Source: Nocardioides sp. Root682 (lineage in GTDB: Bacteria; Actinomycetota; Actinomycetes; Propionibacteriales; Nocardioidaceae). Taken from it: a stretch of DNA of 64,000 bases. The position numbers and the translations under genes are program-made. Below, in pieces: positions 45,987 to 55,827 of the stretch. Numbering within the stretch: the stretch's first letter is position 1; each line of letters opens with the position of its first letter. The DNA lies in assembly GCF_001427795.1 (NCBI RefSeq), contig NZ_LMHJ01000001.1, positions 419,773-483,772 on the forward strand. The letters are read 5' to 3'. The notes below the pieces were generated by a model. The model was not told the origin of the DNA and made no database searches. It saw only the letters and a program-made list of their open reading frames with translations.

Positions 45987-47290
45987 TCTTCGGTCCCCTC
46001 GACGCGCATCACCGAGGTGACCTCGCGGACGATGTCCATGTCGCGCAGCTGCTCGACGGTCGCGGCGAGCGCCGCGTCCGTGGCTTCGTGCGAGACGACG
46101 ACGAGCTGGGCGTCGTTGCCCCTGCCCTCCTGGCGAACGGTCTGGATCGACACGCCGTGCTCGGCGAAGGCCAGCGCGACCGCGGCCAGCACACCGGCAC
46201 GGTCGTCGACGTCGATCGCCACGTGGTAGCGCGTGAGCGTCTCGCCCATCGGCAGCAGGGCGCGGTCGGCGTACGCCGACTCGCCCACGCCGCGGGTGCC
46301 CTGACGGTGGTTGCGCGCCACCGTGACGAGGTCGCCCAGCACCGCGCTGGCGGTCGGGGCGCCACCGGCGCCCGGGCCGTAGAACATGAGCTGGCCGGCA
46401 GCCTCGGACTCGACGAAGACCGCGTTGTAGGCGCCGCGCACGCTGGCGAGCGGGTGCGACCGCGGGATCATGGCGGGGTGGACCCGGACGCTGACGGCCG
46501 GCTCCTCGCCCTCGGCGCCCGGCAGCAGCTCGGCGATGGCGAGCAGCTTGACCACGCTGCCCATCTCGCGCGCGGAGCGGACGTCGGCAGCACTCACGTC
46601 GGCAATGCCCTCACGGTGCACGTCGGCCGCGGTCACCCGGGTGTGGAACGCCAGGCTCGCGAGGATCGCGGCCTTCGCTGCGGCGTCGAATCCCTCGACG
46701 TCGGCGGTCGGGTCCGCCTCGGCGTACCCGAGGGACTGCGCCTCCTCGAGCGCGTCGGCGAAGCCGGCACCCGTGGTCTCCATCTTGTCGAGGATGAAGT
46801 TCGTCGTGCCGTTGACGATGCCGAGCACCCGGGTGACCTTGTCACCGGCGAGCGACTCACGCAGCGGCCGCACGATCGGGATCGCGCCCGCGACGGCGGC
46901 CTCGTAGTAGAGGTCGCGGCCCGCCTTCTCGGCGGCCTCGAACAGCGTCGCACCGTCCTCGGCGAGCAGCGCCTTGTTGGCCGTGACGACCGAGGCGCCG
47001 TTCTCCAGGGCAGAGAGGATCAGGGACCTGGCGGGCTCGATCCCGCCGATCACCTCGATCACGAGGTCGATGTCGGGACGTGCCACCAGGGCCGCGGCGT
47101 CGGTCGTCAGGAGTCCCTCGGGCACGTCGACCTCGCGCGTCGCGTCGAGCCGTCGTACGGCGACACCGGCGAGCTCCACGCGTGCTCCGACCCGGGCCGC
47201 GAGGTCATCTGCCTGCTCCCCGAGGAGCCGCACCACCTGCGACCCGACGGACCCGCAGCCGAGGACGGCAACCTTGAGGGGACTGTTCAC
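45983..47290 (-). CDS. hom: Homoserine dehydrogenase
   Basis: Hom reduces aspartate semialdehyde to homoserine, the branch to threonine and methionine. The 435-residue protein has the Rossmann motif [13 protein letters not shown], the catalytic segment [12 protein letters not shown] and a C-terminal ACT domain ([17 protein letters not shown]) that normally binds threonine for feedback. TACCCT (minus, 47302-47297) ends 6 nt before the GTG, so the operon mRNA may be leaderless, which leaves no room for a threonine attenuator. Confidence 0.96.
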   Translation of the reverse strand: MNSPLKVAVLGCGSVGSQVVRLLGEQADDLAARVGARVELAGVAVRRLDATREVDVPEGLLTTDAAALVARPDIDLVIEVIGGIEPARSLILSALENGASVVTANKALLAEDGATLFEAAEKAGRDLYYEAAVAGAIPIVRPLRESLAGDKVTRVLGIVNGTTNFILDKMETTGAGFADALEEAQSLGYAEADPTADVEGFDAAAKAAILASLAFHTRVTAADVHREGIADVSAADVRSAREMGSVVKLLAIAELLPGAEGEEPAVSVRVHPAMIPRSHPLASVRGAYNAVFVESEAAGQLMFYGPGAGGAPTASAVLGDLVTVARNHRQGTRGVGESAYADRALLPMGETLTRYHVAIDVDDRAGVLAAVALAFAEHGVSIQTVRQEGRGNDAQLVVVSHEATDAALAATVEQLRDMDIVREVTSVMRVEGTEE

Positions 47291-47352
47291 CCGGCAAGGG
47301 TATCGGCGCTGGTGGGTCTCCTGCAGACCGACGGTCGATCACGGACACCTGA

Positions 47353-48303
47353 TCACCGTTCGACGACCAGCACGACCTTGCCGACGGCCGTGCGGGTCTC
47401 CAGCGCACGATGGGCCGCGGCGGCGTCCGCGAGCGGGAAGACCGAGCCGACGTGCGGCACCCGGGACCCGTCCGCGGCCGCGTCGAGGGCCGCCCGCTCG
47501 AACTCCGCGAGACGCGCGGCCAGCGGTGGACCGAGCACATCGACGACCGGACGGTCGGCGGCGTCGTACCCGTCCTGGTCGCCGGAGAAGCGCACCATCC
47601 GCCCGCCCGGCTCGAGCATGGCGTGGATCGTCCGGGGCACCTCTCCCCCGACGCCGTCGAGGAGCACGGTGATCCTGGGCTCTGCCGCGCGCAACGTCGC
47701 GGCCCAGTCGGTCGCCCGGTAGTCGACGGCCGTGTCCGCTCCGATCCCCCGGACGACGCCCAGCTTGCTCCCGCTCGCGAGGCCGACGGTGCGTGCGCCG
47801 GCGTTTCGCGCGCCCTGCAGGAGGAGCGAGCCGAGGCCACCTGCGGCCGATGTCACCGCGACGACGTCGTCGGCGGTGATCGCGGCGTGCTCGAGGATCC
47901 CGGCCGCCGTGCGTCCGGTCCCGATCGCGGCGACGGCGGTCAACGGGTCGAGGCCGTCAGGAAGGGCGTAGATCCGCGCGACGTCGACGACCACCAGCTC
48001 GGCGTACCCGCCGCGGCCGGTCGGACCGAGGTGCGCCACGACGCGGCGGCCCCACCAGTCGGCGTCGACGCCCTCGCCGACCTGGTCGACGGTTCCCGCG
48101 ACCTCGCGGCCAGGCACCATCGGCAGCTCTGGGGGCGCGAAGCTGGCCGGGCCGTTGCCGGAGCGGATGTAGGTGTCGACGAGATGGACGCCCGCGGCCT
48201 CGACCGCGATCCGGACCTGGCCGGGCTCGGGAGCGGGGTCGGGCAGCTCCTCGAGCTGGAGGACGTCGGCGGGCCCGAAGGAGTGCTGGCGAATGGCGTG
48301 CAT
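47353..48303 (-). CDS. Zinc-independent quinone oxidoreductase (MDR family), probable SoxR target
   Basis: The 316-residue MDR protein has the substrate domain (ELPMVPGREVAGTVDQVGEG in part) and the nucleotide motif VTSAAGGLGSLLLQ. No zinc-binding cysteines are seen, so it is of the NADPH:quinone reductase type. It probably removes reactive quinones or electrophiles. It is divergent from soxR, and a SoxR box lies between its -35-like TTGACC and its start. It interrupts the hom-lysA linkage usual in actinobacteria. Confidence 0.9.
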   Translation of the reverse strand: MHAIRQHSFGPADVLQLEELPDPAPEPGQVRIAVEAAGVHLVDTYIRSGNGPASFAPPELPMVPGREVAGTVDQVGEGVDADWWGRRVVAHLGPTGRGGYAELVVVDVARIYALPDGLDPLTAVAAIGTGRTAAGILEHAAITADDVVAVTSAAGGLGSLLLQGARNAGARTVGLASGSKLGVVRGIGADTAVDYRATDWAATLRAAEPRITVLLDGVGGEVPRTIHAMLEPGGRMVRFSGDQDGYDAADRPVVDVLGPPLAARLAEFERAALDAAADGSRVPHVGSVFPLADAAAAHRALETRTAVGKVVLVVER

Positions 48304-48317
48304 GGCTCCAGTCGACA

Positions 48318-48337
48318 ACCTCAAGTAACGTTGAGGT
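48318..48337. promoter_or_regulatory. SoxR box
   Basis: ACCTCAAGTAACGTTGAGGT is an inverted repeat (ACCTCAA-N6-TTGAGGT) closely matching the CCTCAAGTTAACTTGAGG-type SoxR site of Streptomyces. It lies in the spacer of the oxidoreductase promoter, as MerR-family activators require, and 3 nt before the soxR ATG, suggesting autoregulation. Confidence 0.85.
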
Positions 48338-48340
48338 CAA

Positions 48341-48796
48341 ATGAATGACGTCAACCGAGAGATCCGCAGCCACGACCTGACGCCGGGCGAGGTCGCCCGC
48401 CGCGCCGGGGTCGCCGTCTCCGCGCTCCACTTCTACGAGCGCGAGGGACTGATCCACGCCATCCGGACCACCGGCAACCAGCGTCGCTACCACCGCGACG
48501 TCCTGCGCCGGATCGCGTTCGTCCGGGTCTCCCAGGGCGTGGGCATCTCGCTCGCCGAGATCCGCGAGGCGCTGGCGTCGCTCCCCGAGGGGCGGACACC
48601 CACCAAGGCGGACTGGGCGCGGCTGTCCCGCTCGTGGCGCGAGAGCCTGGACGACCGGATCAGCCGTCTCGAACGGCTCCGCGACACCCTCGACGGGTGC
48701 ATCGGGTGCGGCTGCCTGTCGATGAAGTCGTGCATGCTCGCCAACCCGGGCGACCTGCTGAGCCAGTACGGCACCGGAGCCGTCCGGCTCCAGTAG
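48341..48796 (+). CDS. soxR: Redox-sensing transcriptional regulator SoxR
   Basis: This 151-residue MerR-family activator has the N-terminal winged helix ([20 protein letters not shown]) and the [2Fe-2S] motif [12 protein letters not shown] (C120, C123, C125, C131). It senses redox-cycling compounds. In actinobacteria SoxR controls a handful of oxidoreductase and exporter genes, and the divergent quinone reductase with a SoxR box fits. It ends 3 bp before the convergent lysA stop. Confidence 0.97.
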   Translation: MNDVNREIRSHDLTPGEVARRAGVAVSALHFYEREGLIHAIRTTGNQRRYHRDVLRRIAFVRVSQGVGISLAEIREALASLPEGRTPTKADWARLSRSWRESLDDRISRLERLRDTLDGCIGCGCLSMKSCMLANPGDLLSQYGTGAVRLQ

Positions 48797-48799
48797 GGA

Positions 48800-50203
48800 T
48801 CAGCCGAGGTCCGTGGCGAGCAGGTCCTCTTCGGTCTCGCGACGGACGATGACCCGCGTCTGGCCGTCCTTGACCGCCACCACGGGCGGCCGGAGCGCGT
48901 GGTTGTAGTTCGACGCCATCGAGCGTCCGTAGGCGCCGGTCGCCGGCACCGCGAGCAGGTCGCCCGGAGCGACGTCGCCGGGCAGGAACTCGTCCTTGAC
49001 GACGATGTCGCCCGATTCGCAGTGCTTGCCGACCACGCGCGCCAGCACGGGCGCAGCCGCGGAGGATCGCGACGCGAGCGTGCACGAGTAGTCGGCGTCG
49101 TACAGCGCGGGACGGAGGTTGTCGCTCATCCCGCCGTCGATCGACACGTAGGTGCGGATGGCACCCCCGTCGAGGGCGACCTGCTTGACCGTGCCGACGG
49201 TGTAGACGGTGCACATCGCCGGTCCGACGATCGCGCGACCGGGTTCGATGGAGAGGTGCGGTACGTCGATGCCGAGCGCCGCGCACTCCCCCGTCACGAT
49301 CTTCGTGATCTGCGCGGCGAGCACTGCGGGGTCCGCCGGGTCGTCCTGGGTCGTGTAGGCGATGCCGAAGCCGCCGCCCAGGTCGAGCTCGGGAAGGACG
49401 TGGCCCAGCTCATCGGCGATGCGGGCGTGCAGAGCGAGGACACGACGGCCCGCGACCTCCCAACCGGAGGTGTCGAAGATCTGTGAGCCGATGTGGCTGT
49501 GCAGGCCACGCAGGTCGAGGCTCGGCCGGGCGAGGACGAGAGACGCCGCTGTGAAGGCATCGCCCGAAGCGATCGAGAAGCCGAACTTCTGGTCCTCGTG
49601 CGCGGTCGCGATGAACTCGTGGGTGTGGGCCTCGACCCCGGCCGTCACCCGGACCATCACGCCCTGGACCACACCGAGCTGGTTCGCGACGTCGGCAACC
49701 CGGTCGATCTCGTGGAACGAGTCCACGATGATGCGCCCGACGCCGGCGTCGACGGCGCGCCGCAGCTCCATCGGGGTCTTGTTGTTGCCGTGGTAGCCGA
49801 TCCGCTTCGGGTCCACGCCGGCGCGCAGCGCGACGGTCAGCTCCCCGTTGCTGCAGACGTCGAGGCAGAGCCCCTCCTCCGCCACCCACTGCGCGACCGC
49901 AACGCAAAGGAACGCCTTGCCGGCGTAGTAGACGTCCCAGCGCACGTCTTCCCGGCCAGCGAACGCGTCGCGAAAGGCGCGGGCCCGCTCACGGAAGTCG
50001 TTCTCGTCGAGGACGTACGCCGGCGTGTTCACGTCGGCGACGAGGTCCGGGACCGCCAACCCGCCGATGTGCAGCACACCCTGGTCGTCCTTGCGGGCCG
50101 ACGAAGGCCACAGGACCGGCACCAGTTCGTTGACGTCCGCCGGCTCGCGCAGCCAGTGCGGCGAGCTGCCGGTGTAGCCGCCCGGCGAGACGTGGGCGCT
50201 CAT
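48800..50203 (-). CDS. lysA: Diaminopimelate decarboxylase
   Basis: LysA decarboxylates meso-diaminopimelate to lysine. The 467-residue PLP enzyme has K96 in YYAGKAFL, the HIGSQIFDT segment, a GGGFGIAY glycine loop and the second active-site motif CESGD. The length matches actinobacterial LysA with an N-terminal extension. It lies 49 nt after argS on the same strand. The argS-lysA-hom order is a conserved actinobacterial arrangement, here split by soxR and the oxidoreductase. Confidence 0.96.
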   Translation of the reverse strand: MSAHVSPGGYTGSSPHWLREPADVNELVPVLWPSSARKDDQGVLHIGGLAVPDLVADVNTPAYVLDENDFRERARAFRDAFAGREDVRWDVYYAGKAFLCVAVAQWVAEEGLCLDVCSNGELTVALRAGVDPKRIGYHGNNKTPMELRRAVDAGVGRIIVDSFHEIDRVADVANQLGVVQGVMVRVTAGVEAHTHEFIATAHEDQKFGFSIASGDAFTAASLVLARPSLDLRGLHSHIGSQIFDTSGWEVAGRRVLALHARIADELGHVLPELDLGGGFGIAYTTQDDPADPAVLAAQITKIVTGECAALGIDVPHLSIEPGRAIVGPAMCTVYTVGTVKQVALDGGAIRTYVSIDGGMSDNLRPALYDADYSCTLASRSSAAAPVLARVVGKHCESGDIVVKDEFLPGDVAPGDLLAVPATGAYGRSMASNYNHALRPPVVAVKDGQTRVIVRRETEEDLLATDLG

Positions 50204-50252
50204 ACGGGGTCCCCGGCGCGGTGCGAGCGCAGCGAGCGGCGCGTTGGGGTGT

Positions 50253-51932
50253 TCACATCCGCTCCGGCGCGCTGACGCCGAGCAGGTCGAGCCCGTTGGC
50301 GATCACGGTGCGCGTCGCGACCACGAGCAGCAAACGCGCTTCGTTGGTCGGGGTGACCGGCTCGTCGCCCTGCGGGAGCATCCGGCACTCCTTGGTGTCG
50401 TACCACTTGTTGAACACCGAGGCGGTGTCCTCGAGGTAGCGGGCGATCCGGTGCGGCTCGCGGAGCTCCGCCGCGCTGGCCACGGCGCCCGGGAACGCAG
50501 CGAGTGCGCGGAGCAGCTCGCCGTCGCGGTCGTGGCTGAGCAACGACGGGTCGAAGTCCGCAGGCAACGACATGCCGAGCTCGGCAGCGTTCTCCGTCAT
50601 CCGACAGGTGCGGGCGTGCGCGTACTGGACGTAGTAGACGGGGTTGTCGTTGGACGCCTTGGTGATCTCGGCAACGTCGAGAGCAAGCGGGGTGTCCGCC
50701 GGGAAGCGCACCAGGGAGTAACGCAGCGCGTCGACGCCGATCTCCTCCGCCAGCTCTTCGAGCGTGATGAAGGTGCCCTTCCGCTTCGACATCTTCAGTT
50801 CTTCGCCGTCCTTCACGATCTTCACCAGCTGACCGATGAGGACGTTGAGCGTCTGGTCGGGATCGTCGCCGACGCAGGCAGCCATCGCCCGGAGCCGGTT
50901 GACGTAGCCGTGGTGATCCGCGCCGAGCAGGTAGATGCAGTGGTCGAAACCGCGCGCCCGCTTGTTGAGGTAGTAGGCGGTGTCAGAGGCAAAGTAGGTC
51001 AGCTCGCCGTCGGACTTGATGAGCACCCGGTCCTTGTCGTCGCCGAAGTCGGTGGTGCGCATCCACAGCGCTCCGCCCTCCTCGTAGACGTGGCCGAGGT
51101 CCTTGAGACGCTCGAGGGTGTTCGGGACACCACCGGTCTCCTGACCCTCTTCGTGCAGCGAGAGCTCGGAGAACCAGACGTCGAAGTGCGTGTTGAACCT
51201 GTCGAGCTGCTCCTGCTGCTCGCGCAGCTGGATCTCGTAGCCCTTGGCCCGGACAGCGGCCAGGCGCTCGTCGGCCGGCAGCTCGAAGATGCCGGGGCTG
51301 GCCGCCTCCACCTGCTTGGCCAGGTCGTCGACGTACGCGCCGGCGTAGCCGTCCTCGGGCTTGGGCTGGCCCAGGGCTGCAGCGATGATCGAGGCGGCGA
51401 AGTGGTTCATCTGGACGCCGCGGTCGTTGATGTAGAACTCGCGGGTCACCTCGGCACCTGCGGCGCTCAGCACCCGGCCGATGGCGTCGCCGAGCACGGC
51501 CCAGCGCGTGTGGCCGAGGTGCAGGGGTCCGGTCGGGTTGGCCGAGATGAACTCGACGTTGATCCGCTGACCGGCCAGCGTCTCGGTGTGGCCGTACGAC
51601 GACCCGGCGGCGACGATGTCTGCGGCGACCTTGCCCTGGGAACCGGCCTCGACGGTGATGTTGAGGAATCCGGGGCCTGCGACCTCGACCGCACTGATGC
51701 CCTCGGCGTCAGTGAGCCGGCCGGCGAGTGCGTCCGCGAAGGCACGCGGGTTCATACCGGCCTTCTTGGCCAGCTGCATCGCGACGTTGGTGGCGTAGTC
51801 ACCGTGGCCCTTCTGCCGCGGTCGTTCCACCGTCACCTCGGCAGGAACGCCGTCGGGCAGGGCGATCGAGCCCTCGTCCACGAGCGAGGACAGGGCGCCG
51901 ACGATGGCGGTGGAGAGTTGCGCAGGGGTCAC
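50253..51932 (-). CDS. argS: Arginyl-tRNA synthetase
   Basis: The 559-residue class I synthetase has the HIGH-type motif in GPLHLGHTRWAVLGDA and a KMSKS-type motif KMSKRKG. The C-terminal helical anticodon-binding domain is complete. TACGCT (minus, 51944-51939) ends 6 nt before the GTG start, indicating a leaderless message. It is divergent from a tRNA-Arg gene 84 bp away, so enzyme and substrate genes are neighbours. Confidence 0.96.
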   Translation of the reverse strand: MTPAQLSTAIVGALSSLVDEGSIALPDGVPAEVTVERPRQKGHGDYATNVAMQLAKKAGMNPRAFADALAGRLTDAEGISAVEVAGPGFLNITVEAGSQGKVAADIVAAGSSYGHTETLAGQRINVEFISANPTGPLHLGHTRWAVLGDAIGRVLSAAGAEVTREFYINDRGVQMNHFAASIIAAALGQPKPEDGYAGAYVDDLAKQVEAASPGIFELPADERLAAVRAKGYEIQLREQQEQLDRFNTHFDVWFSELSLHEEGQETGGVPNTLERLKDLGHVYEEGGALWMRTTDFGDDKDRVLIKSDGELTYFASDTAYYLNKRARGFDHCIYLLGADHHGYVNRLRAMAACVGDDPDQTLNVLIGQLVKIVKDGEELKMSKRKGTFITLEELAEEIGVDALRYSLVRFPADTPLALDVAEITKASNDNPVYYVQYAHARTCRMTENAAELGMSLPADFDPSLLSHDRDGELLRALAAFPGAVASAAELREPHRIARYLEDTASVFNKWYDTKECRMLPQGDEPVTPTNEARLLLVVATRTVIANGLDLLGVSAPERM

Positions 51933-51998
51933 CCCGCAAGCGTATCGGCGCCCTCCGGTTTCTCTGGCACGGATATGGCCCGGTAGGGTTCACCGCGC

Positions 51999-52014
51999 AC
52001 TCCCCGTGGGGAGT
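51999..52014 (+). promoter_or_regulatory. Hairpin just upstream of tRNA-Arg
   Basis: ACTCCCC-GT-GGGGAGT is a perfect 7-bp inverted repeat ending 2 nt before the tRNA. With TAGGGT (51984-51989) as a possible -10, it would form the 5' end of the precursor removed by RNase P. Confidence 0.4.
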
Positions 52015-52016
52015 TT

Positions 52017-52089
52017 GCCTCCGTAGCTCAGGGGATAGAGCACTGGTTTCCGGTACCAGGTGTCGCAGGTTCGAATCCTGCCGGAGGCA
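52017..52089 (+). tRNA. tRNA-Arg (anticodon CCG)
   Basis: The 73-nt sequence folds as a cloverleaf: acceptor GCCTCCG/CGGAGGC, D stem GCTC/GAGC, anticodon stem CTGGT/ACCAG with loop TTCCGGT, T stem GCAGG/CCTGC with loop TTCGAAT. The anticodon CCG reads CGG, a common codon in this genome. The discriminator is A and CCA is not encoded. It is divergent from argS. Confidence 0.96.
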
Positions 52090-52149
52090 CACATCAGACT
52101 GGCCGGCACGAGCGTGGGCCTCGGCCTCGCCTTGTTATCGTCTCGGCAC

Positions 52150-52680
52150 ATGATGCTCACTTCTCGGAAGTCCCTGTCGCTCACCGTTGCCATGGCAACG
52201 GCTGTGGTCGCCCTCTCCGCCACGCCTGCTCACGCCGCCATCGGCTACCGCACGGATCCCAGCGGTGACGCGACCGGTTACTCGTCGACAATCACCACAC
52301 GGGCCAACGCCGACTTCCTCAAGACGGCAACCTGGAAGTCGTCGGGACGCGTCTATGTCAAGGCGTGGTTCAGGAACCTGACGTCAGGCATGAGCGGCAG
52401 TGTCCACTTCGTGGGCCTCATCGGCTCCAGGACCACCGAGGTCGGCCTGTCCCGTGGCACAGGCGGGCCCGTCGCTTACCTCATCGTCGGTTCGACCCCG
52501 AGGTGCGCGTCGAGCATGCGCCGCACCGTCGACCTGACCAAGAACTCCGTCACGATTTCCGTACCGACGTCATGCATGCCCGCGGGCACGTGGCGGCCCG
52601 CCGCCACCAGCGTGGCCTTCAAGAACAACACCCACCACGCCAAGGACAGGGCTGCTGTGGCTGCCGTGTTTGTTCGCTGA
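52150..52680 (+). CDS. Secreted protein of unknown function
   Basis: The 176-residue protein has a signal peptide ([20 protein letters not shown], cut after PAHA). The mature part of about 145 residues has a beta-rich look ([26 protein letters not shown]) and two cysteines that could form a disulfide. I recognise no family. TATCGT (52136-52141) ends 8 nt before the ATG. ATG 52153 is an alternative start. Confidence 0.75.
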   Translation: MMLTSRKSLSLTVAMATAVVALSATPAHAAIGYRTDPSGDATGYSSTITTRANADFLKTATWKSSGRVYVKAWFRNLTSGMSGSVHFVGLIGSRTTEVGLSRGTGGPVAYLIVGSTPRCASSMRRTVDLTKNSVTISVPTSCMPAGTWRPAATSVAFKNNTHHAKDRAAVAAVFVR

Positions 52681-52727
52681 CGGGCCTCGGAGCATCGACC
52701 TCGGATCTGGGTCCTAGAGTTCCGCGC

Positions 52728-53936
52728 GTGACGACCATCGGGACTCCCCTCTCCCCCTCCGCCACCCGCGTGCTGCTCCTCGGATCAGGCGAGCTGGGCA
52801 AGGAAGTGGTGATCGAGCTCCAGCGCCTCGGTGTGGAGACCATTGCCGTCGATCGGTACGCCGACGCGCCGGCCATGCAGGTCGCGCACCGCAGCCACGT
52901 GATCGACATGCTCGACCCGGTCGCAGTGCGCGCCGTGATCGAGCAGGAGCAGCCGCACTGGGTGGTGCCCGAGATCGAGGCGATCCACACGCCCACGTTG
53001 CAGGACCTCGAGGCCGAGGGCGTCACCGTCGTGCCGACGGCTCGCGCTGCCCGCCTGACGATGGACCGCGAGGGCATCCGGCGGTTGGCGGCGGAGGAGC
53101 TCGGGCTGGCCACGTCGCCGTACCGCTTCGCGGACACGCTGGAGGAGTTCGAGGCCGCCATCGCCGAGGTCGGCACCCCGTGCGTGGTGAAGCCGGTGAT
53201 GTCGTCGTCCGGCAAGGGCCAGTCGGTCGTGCGCGGCTCGGAGGACGTCGCCCACTCATGGGAGTACGCCCAGGCCGGCGGTCGGGCCGGTGCGGGTCGC
53301 GTGATCGTCGAGGGCTTCATCGACTTCGACGAGGAGATCACCCTGCTCACCGTCAAGCACGCCAGCGGCGACGGCGGGCCCGACGTCATCTCGTTCTGCG
53401 CGCCCATCGGGCACACCCAGGTGGACGGGGACTACCGCGAGTCGTGGCAGCCGCAGGCGCTGTCCGACGTCGTGATCGAGAAGGCGCAGCAGGCATCGGC
53501 TGCCGTCGTCGCGAACCTCTGTGGCGAGAACGGCCGCGGGCTCTTCGGCGTCGAGCTGTTCATCCGGGGCGACGAGGTGATCTTCTCCGAGCTCTCACCA
53601 CGCCCCCACGACACCGGTCTGGTGACCCTCGTGTCGCAGGACCTGTCCGAGTTCGCGCTGCACGCCCGCGCCGTGCTCGGCCTCCCGATCCCCAACATCC
53701 GCACCCGTGGCGCCTCGGCATCATGCGCCGTCCTGTTCGAGGGCGAGATCGAGGCACCGCGGATCGCCGGGGTCGAGGCCGCACTGGCCGAGCCGGACAC
53801 CGGCATCCGGCTGTTCGGCAAGCCCGCCGTGTCCGGTCGCCGCCGGATGGCCGTCACCCTCGCGCTCGGCGACGACGTCGACGAGGCGCGGGCAAAGGCC
53901 CGCCGCGCCGCAGCACACATCCGCGTCGCCGACTGA
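52728..53936 (+). CDS. purT: Formate-dependent GAR transformylase PurT
   Basis: PurT uses formate and ATP to formylate glycinamide ribonucleotide in purine synthesis, replacing folate-dependent PurN. The 402-residue ATP-grasp protein has [20 protein letters not shown] (part of the N-terminal domain), [21 protein letters not shown] (ATP loop) and [21 protein letters not shown] (52715-52720) ends 7 nt before the GTG at 52728, supporting this start over longer frames. Confidence 0.96.
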   Translation: MTTIGTPLSPSATRVLLLGSGELGKEVVIELQRLGVETIAVDRYADAPAMQVAHRSHVIDMLDPVAVRAVIEQEQPHWVVPEIEAIHTPTLQDLEAEGVTVVPTARAARLTMDREGIRRLAAEELGLATSPYRFADTLEEFEAAIAEVGTPCVVKPVMSSSGKGQSVVRGSEDVAHSWEYAQAGGRAGAGRVIVEGFIDFDEEITLLTVKHASGDGGPDVISFCAPIGHTQVDGDYRESWQPQALSDVVIEKAQQASAAVVANLCGENGRGLFGVELFIRGDEVIFSELSPRPHDTGLVTLVSQDLSEFALHARAVLGLPIPNIRTRGASASCAVLFEGEIEAPRIAGVEAALAEPDTGIRLFGKPAVSGRRRMAVTLALGDDVDEARAKARRAAAHIRVAD

Positions 53937-53994
53937 CCTCAGCGACTGGCATGATCGCCTTCGAACTCGGGTGGGGCGAGTCGAGAGGAACGCA

Positions 53995-55089
53995 GTGGAG
54001 ATCCACGTGGCACTGCGCCAGATGGTCGACCAGCACGGCGTCGGCCTGCTGTCGGACGCGGCGACGTTCCGCGGTGCGCTCGACGACTACTTCCCTGAGG
54101 GCGCGATCACCGCTGGCGAGGTCAACCTCCTCGTCGACAGCGTGCGTCTGGGCGCCGTCGACATCCTCACGCGCCTGACCGACCACGGTGCCGACCCGGC
54201 TTCTGCGCTCCAGTCGGCCGCCGAGATGTTCGCTCGCGACCGCGGCGGCCTGGACCCGGCTGCGGCCAGGTGGGCCTGCAGCGTGGTGGGGCACGCCATC
54301 GGCAAGGTGCCTGAGGAGGAGGTACGACGCCCCGGTCGACCGACGTCCTCCGTCTCCCCCGCGACGTCCCCCGCGACGTCCCCAGCTCCGCTCCCCGCTC
54401 CTCCGACGCTCGCCGCACTCCCGACCGCCGCTCCACCGCCGGCACCGCCGGGTGTGCCCCTCGTGCCGCCGCTGGCGCAGCCGCGGGTCATGGCGCCTCC
54501 TCCGGCACCCGTGGCGGGCCGGCGCAGCAATGCGGGGAGGATCCTGTGGACCGTCGTCGTCGCCCTGCTCGCGGTCGGGGTTGCTGTCGGCACCGCGTTG
54601 CTCCTCATGAGCCGGGACAACGATGCGGCTCGCGCCGAGGACTCCGAGGCAACGAGCACGGCCACAGGATCAGCCGGTACGTCGGACGCGGTCTCGTCGC
54701 CCACGGAGTCACGTTCGAACGAGGTACCCGTCACCGGCGGCCCTGAGAGCGCGCCGCTGACAGGCACCTGGGCAGGCCCGGTGACGGAGCTCGACGACGA
54801 CGGCGCCGCTCAGGTCGACCTGGTGCTCGTCCTCGGGACCGGCGCGGTCGGTGACGTGATCGGCACCTCCACCTACGACCTGGGGGACGACGTCTGCCAC
54901 GGCGAGCTCACCCTTGCGGGCACGGACGCCGACGGCCAAGACCTGCGCGAGGACATCACGGACGGACCCTGCGTGCCCATCGGCAGGATCCACCTCACCG
55001 CCAACGACGACCGTTTGCTCTTCGACTACACCGCGACCAAGAAGGACGGCGGGGTGCAGCGGGTGTCGGGAGAGCTGGTTCGCCGGTGA
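53995..55089 (+). CDS. Single-pass membrane protein with N-terminal helical and C-terminal beta domains
   Basis: I do not recognise a named family for the 364-residue protein. Residues 1-100 are a helical domain (LRQMVDQHGVGLLSD, FPEGAITAGEVNLLVDS) resembling modules attached to bacterial kinase or chaperone-type regulators. A Pro/Ala-rich linker follows, then one membrane helix (about 182-204), a Ser/Thr-rich spacer and a C-terminal beta domain (from GTWAGPVTELDDDG) resembling lipocalin-like sensor domains. GAGAGGA precedes the GTG at 53995. Its stop overlaps the M23 gene start (GTGA), so the two act together or are co-produced. Confidence 0.7.
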   Translation: MEIHVALRQMVDQHGVGLLSDAATFRGALDDYFPEGAITAGEVNLLVDSVRLGAVDILTRLTDHGADPASALQSAAEMFARDRGGLDPAAARWACSVVGHAIGKVPEEEVRRPGRPTSSVSPATSPATSPAPLPAPPTLAALPTAAPPPAPPGVPLVPPLAQPRVMAPPPAPVAGRRSNAGRILWTVVVALLAVGVAVGTALLLMSRDNDAARAEDSEATSTATGSAGTSDAVSSPTESRSNEVPVTGGPESAPLTGTWAGPVTELDDDGAAQVDLVLVLGTGAVGDVIGTSTYDLGDDVCHGELTLAGTDADGQDLREDITDGPCVPIGRIHLTANDDRLLFDYTATKKDGGVQRVSGELVRR

Positions 55090-55811
55090 CTGATCACCGC
55101 ACGCGCAGCTCGTCCCTGGTCGCAGCAACAGTCGCGGTCCTCGCGGTGCTCACCGGGTGCTCAACCGATGCCGGCACCGGATCGCGAGCGAAGCCCACGG
55201 CTCCGACAGCCTCCTCGTCGAGTCCAACGACGGCGACGGCCTCGGCGACCGTTCGTCCGGCCCCGGCGCCGGCGCCGGTGCCGGTGCCGGTGCCGGTGCC
55301 CAGCGAGTCCGATCCTGACCCGCGCTGGCAGTTCTTCTCGAAGGACAAGCACTGGTACCGCTCTCCGTGGTTCGCCGGCCAGCACCAGATCATGATCGGG
55401 TTCGGCTGCAACGACTCCCCCTGGTACGCCCCGGACGCACGGTGTCCCGGCAGTGACGGGTTCCACCACGGCATCGACATCGCCATGCCGTGCGGCACAC
55501 CGCTGCGCGCGGGAGGCGCTGGCGTCGTGCTTGCTCCTGACGGCCCCGGAGCGCCCGGCGCCGCCTACGGCACCGAGCCGTTCCGCATCCGGGTCAGCGA
55601 GGCTTCAGGCAGCTACGACGTTCTCATCGCGCATGCGGATCAGGTGATGGTGAAGTCGGGCGAGAAGGTCCGCCGACGCCAACGGCTCGCCCAGGCGTCC
55701 GACTCGGGCGCACCTGACGGATGTCACCTGCACTTCGAGGTGCGGCCGGCCGGTCGCGGCGTCGACGCCGCCGTGGATCCGTCGCCCTGGCTGCAACTCA
55801 CCTCGGACTGA
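55086..55811 (+). CDS. M23 family metallopeptidase lipoprotein
   Basis: A 241-residue lipoprotein with lipobox LTGC (C25). The zinc sites are the HHGID stretch (H...D) and HLHF in [10 protein letters not shown]. It probably cuts peptidoglycan cross-links or binds them. A run of Ala-Pro and Val-Pro dipeptides encoded by six hexanucleotide repeats separates anchor and enzyme, likely as a spacer through the cell wall. The GTG at 55086 overlaps the stop of the upstream membrane protein gene. Confidence 0.9.
   Translation: MTDHRTRSSSLVAATVAVLAVLTGCSTDAGTGSRAKPTAPTASSSSPTTATASATVRPAPAPAPVPVPVPVPSESDPDPRWQFFSKDKHWYRSPWFAGQHQIMIGFGCNDSPWYAPDARCPGSDGFHHGIDIAMPCGTPLRAGGAGVVLAPDGPGAPGAAYGTEPFRIRVSEASGSYDVLIAHADQVMVKSGEKVRRRQRLAQASDSGAPDGCHLHFEVRPAGRGVDAAVDPSPWLQLTSD
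55263..55298 (+). repeat. In-gene hexanucleotide repeat
   Basis: Six units of 6 bp (CCGGCG twice, then CCGGTG four times) encode Ala-Pro and Val-Pro dipeptides in the M23 lipoprotein linker. Unit changes keep the frame, so length variation would change only the linker. Confidence 0.9.
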
Positions 55812-55827
55812 CGCCTACCCTCCCTCT

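Noticed and set aside
47291..47352. A threonine attenuator leader before hom
   Set aside because: The spacer is 62 bp with a -10 box 6 nt from the GTG and no Thr/Ile-rich leader peptide.
52017..52140. A genomic-island attachment site at the tRNA-Arg 3' end
   Set aside because: No integrase gene and no second copy of the tRNA end is visible in the window; the flanks are ordinary genes.
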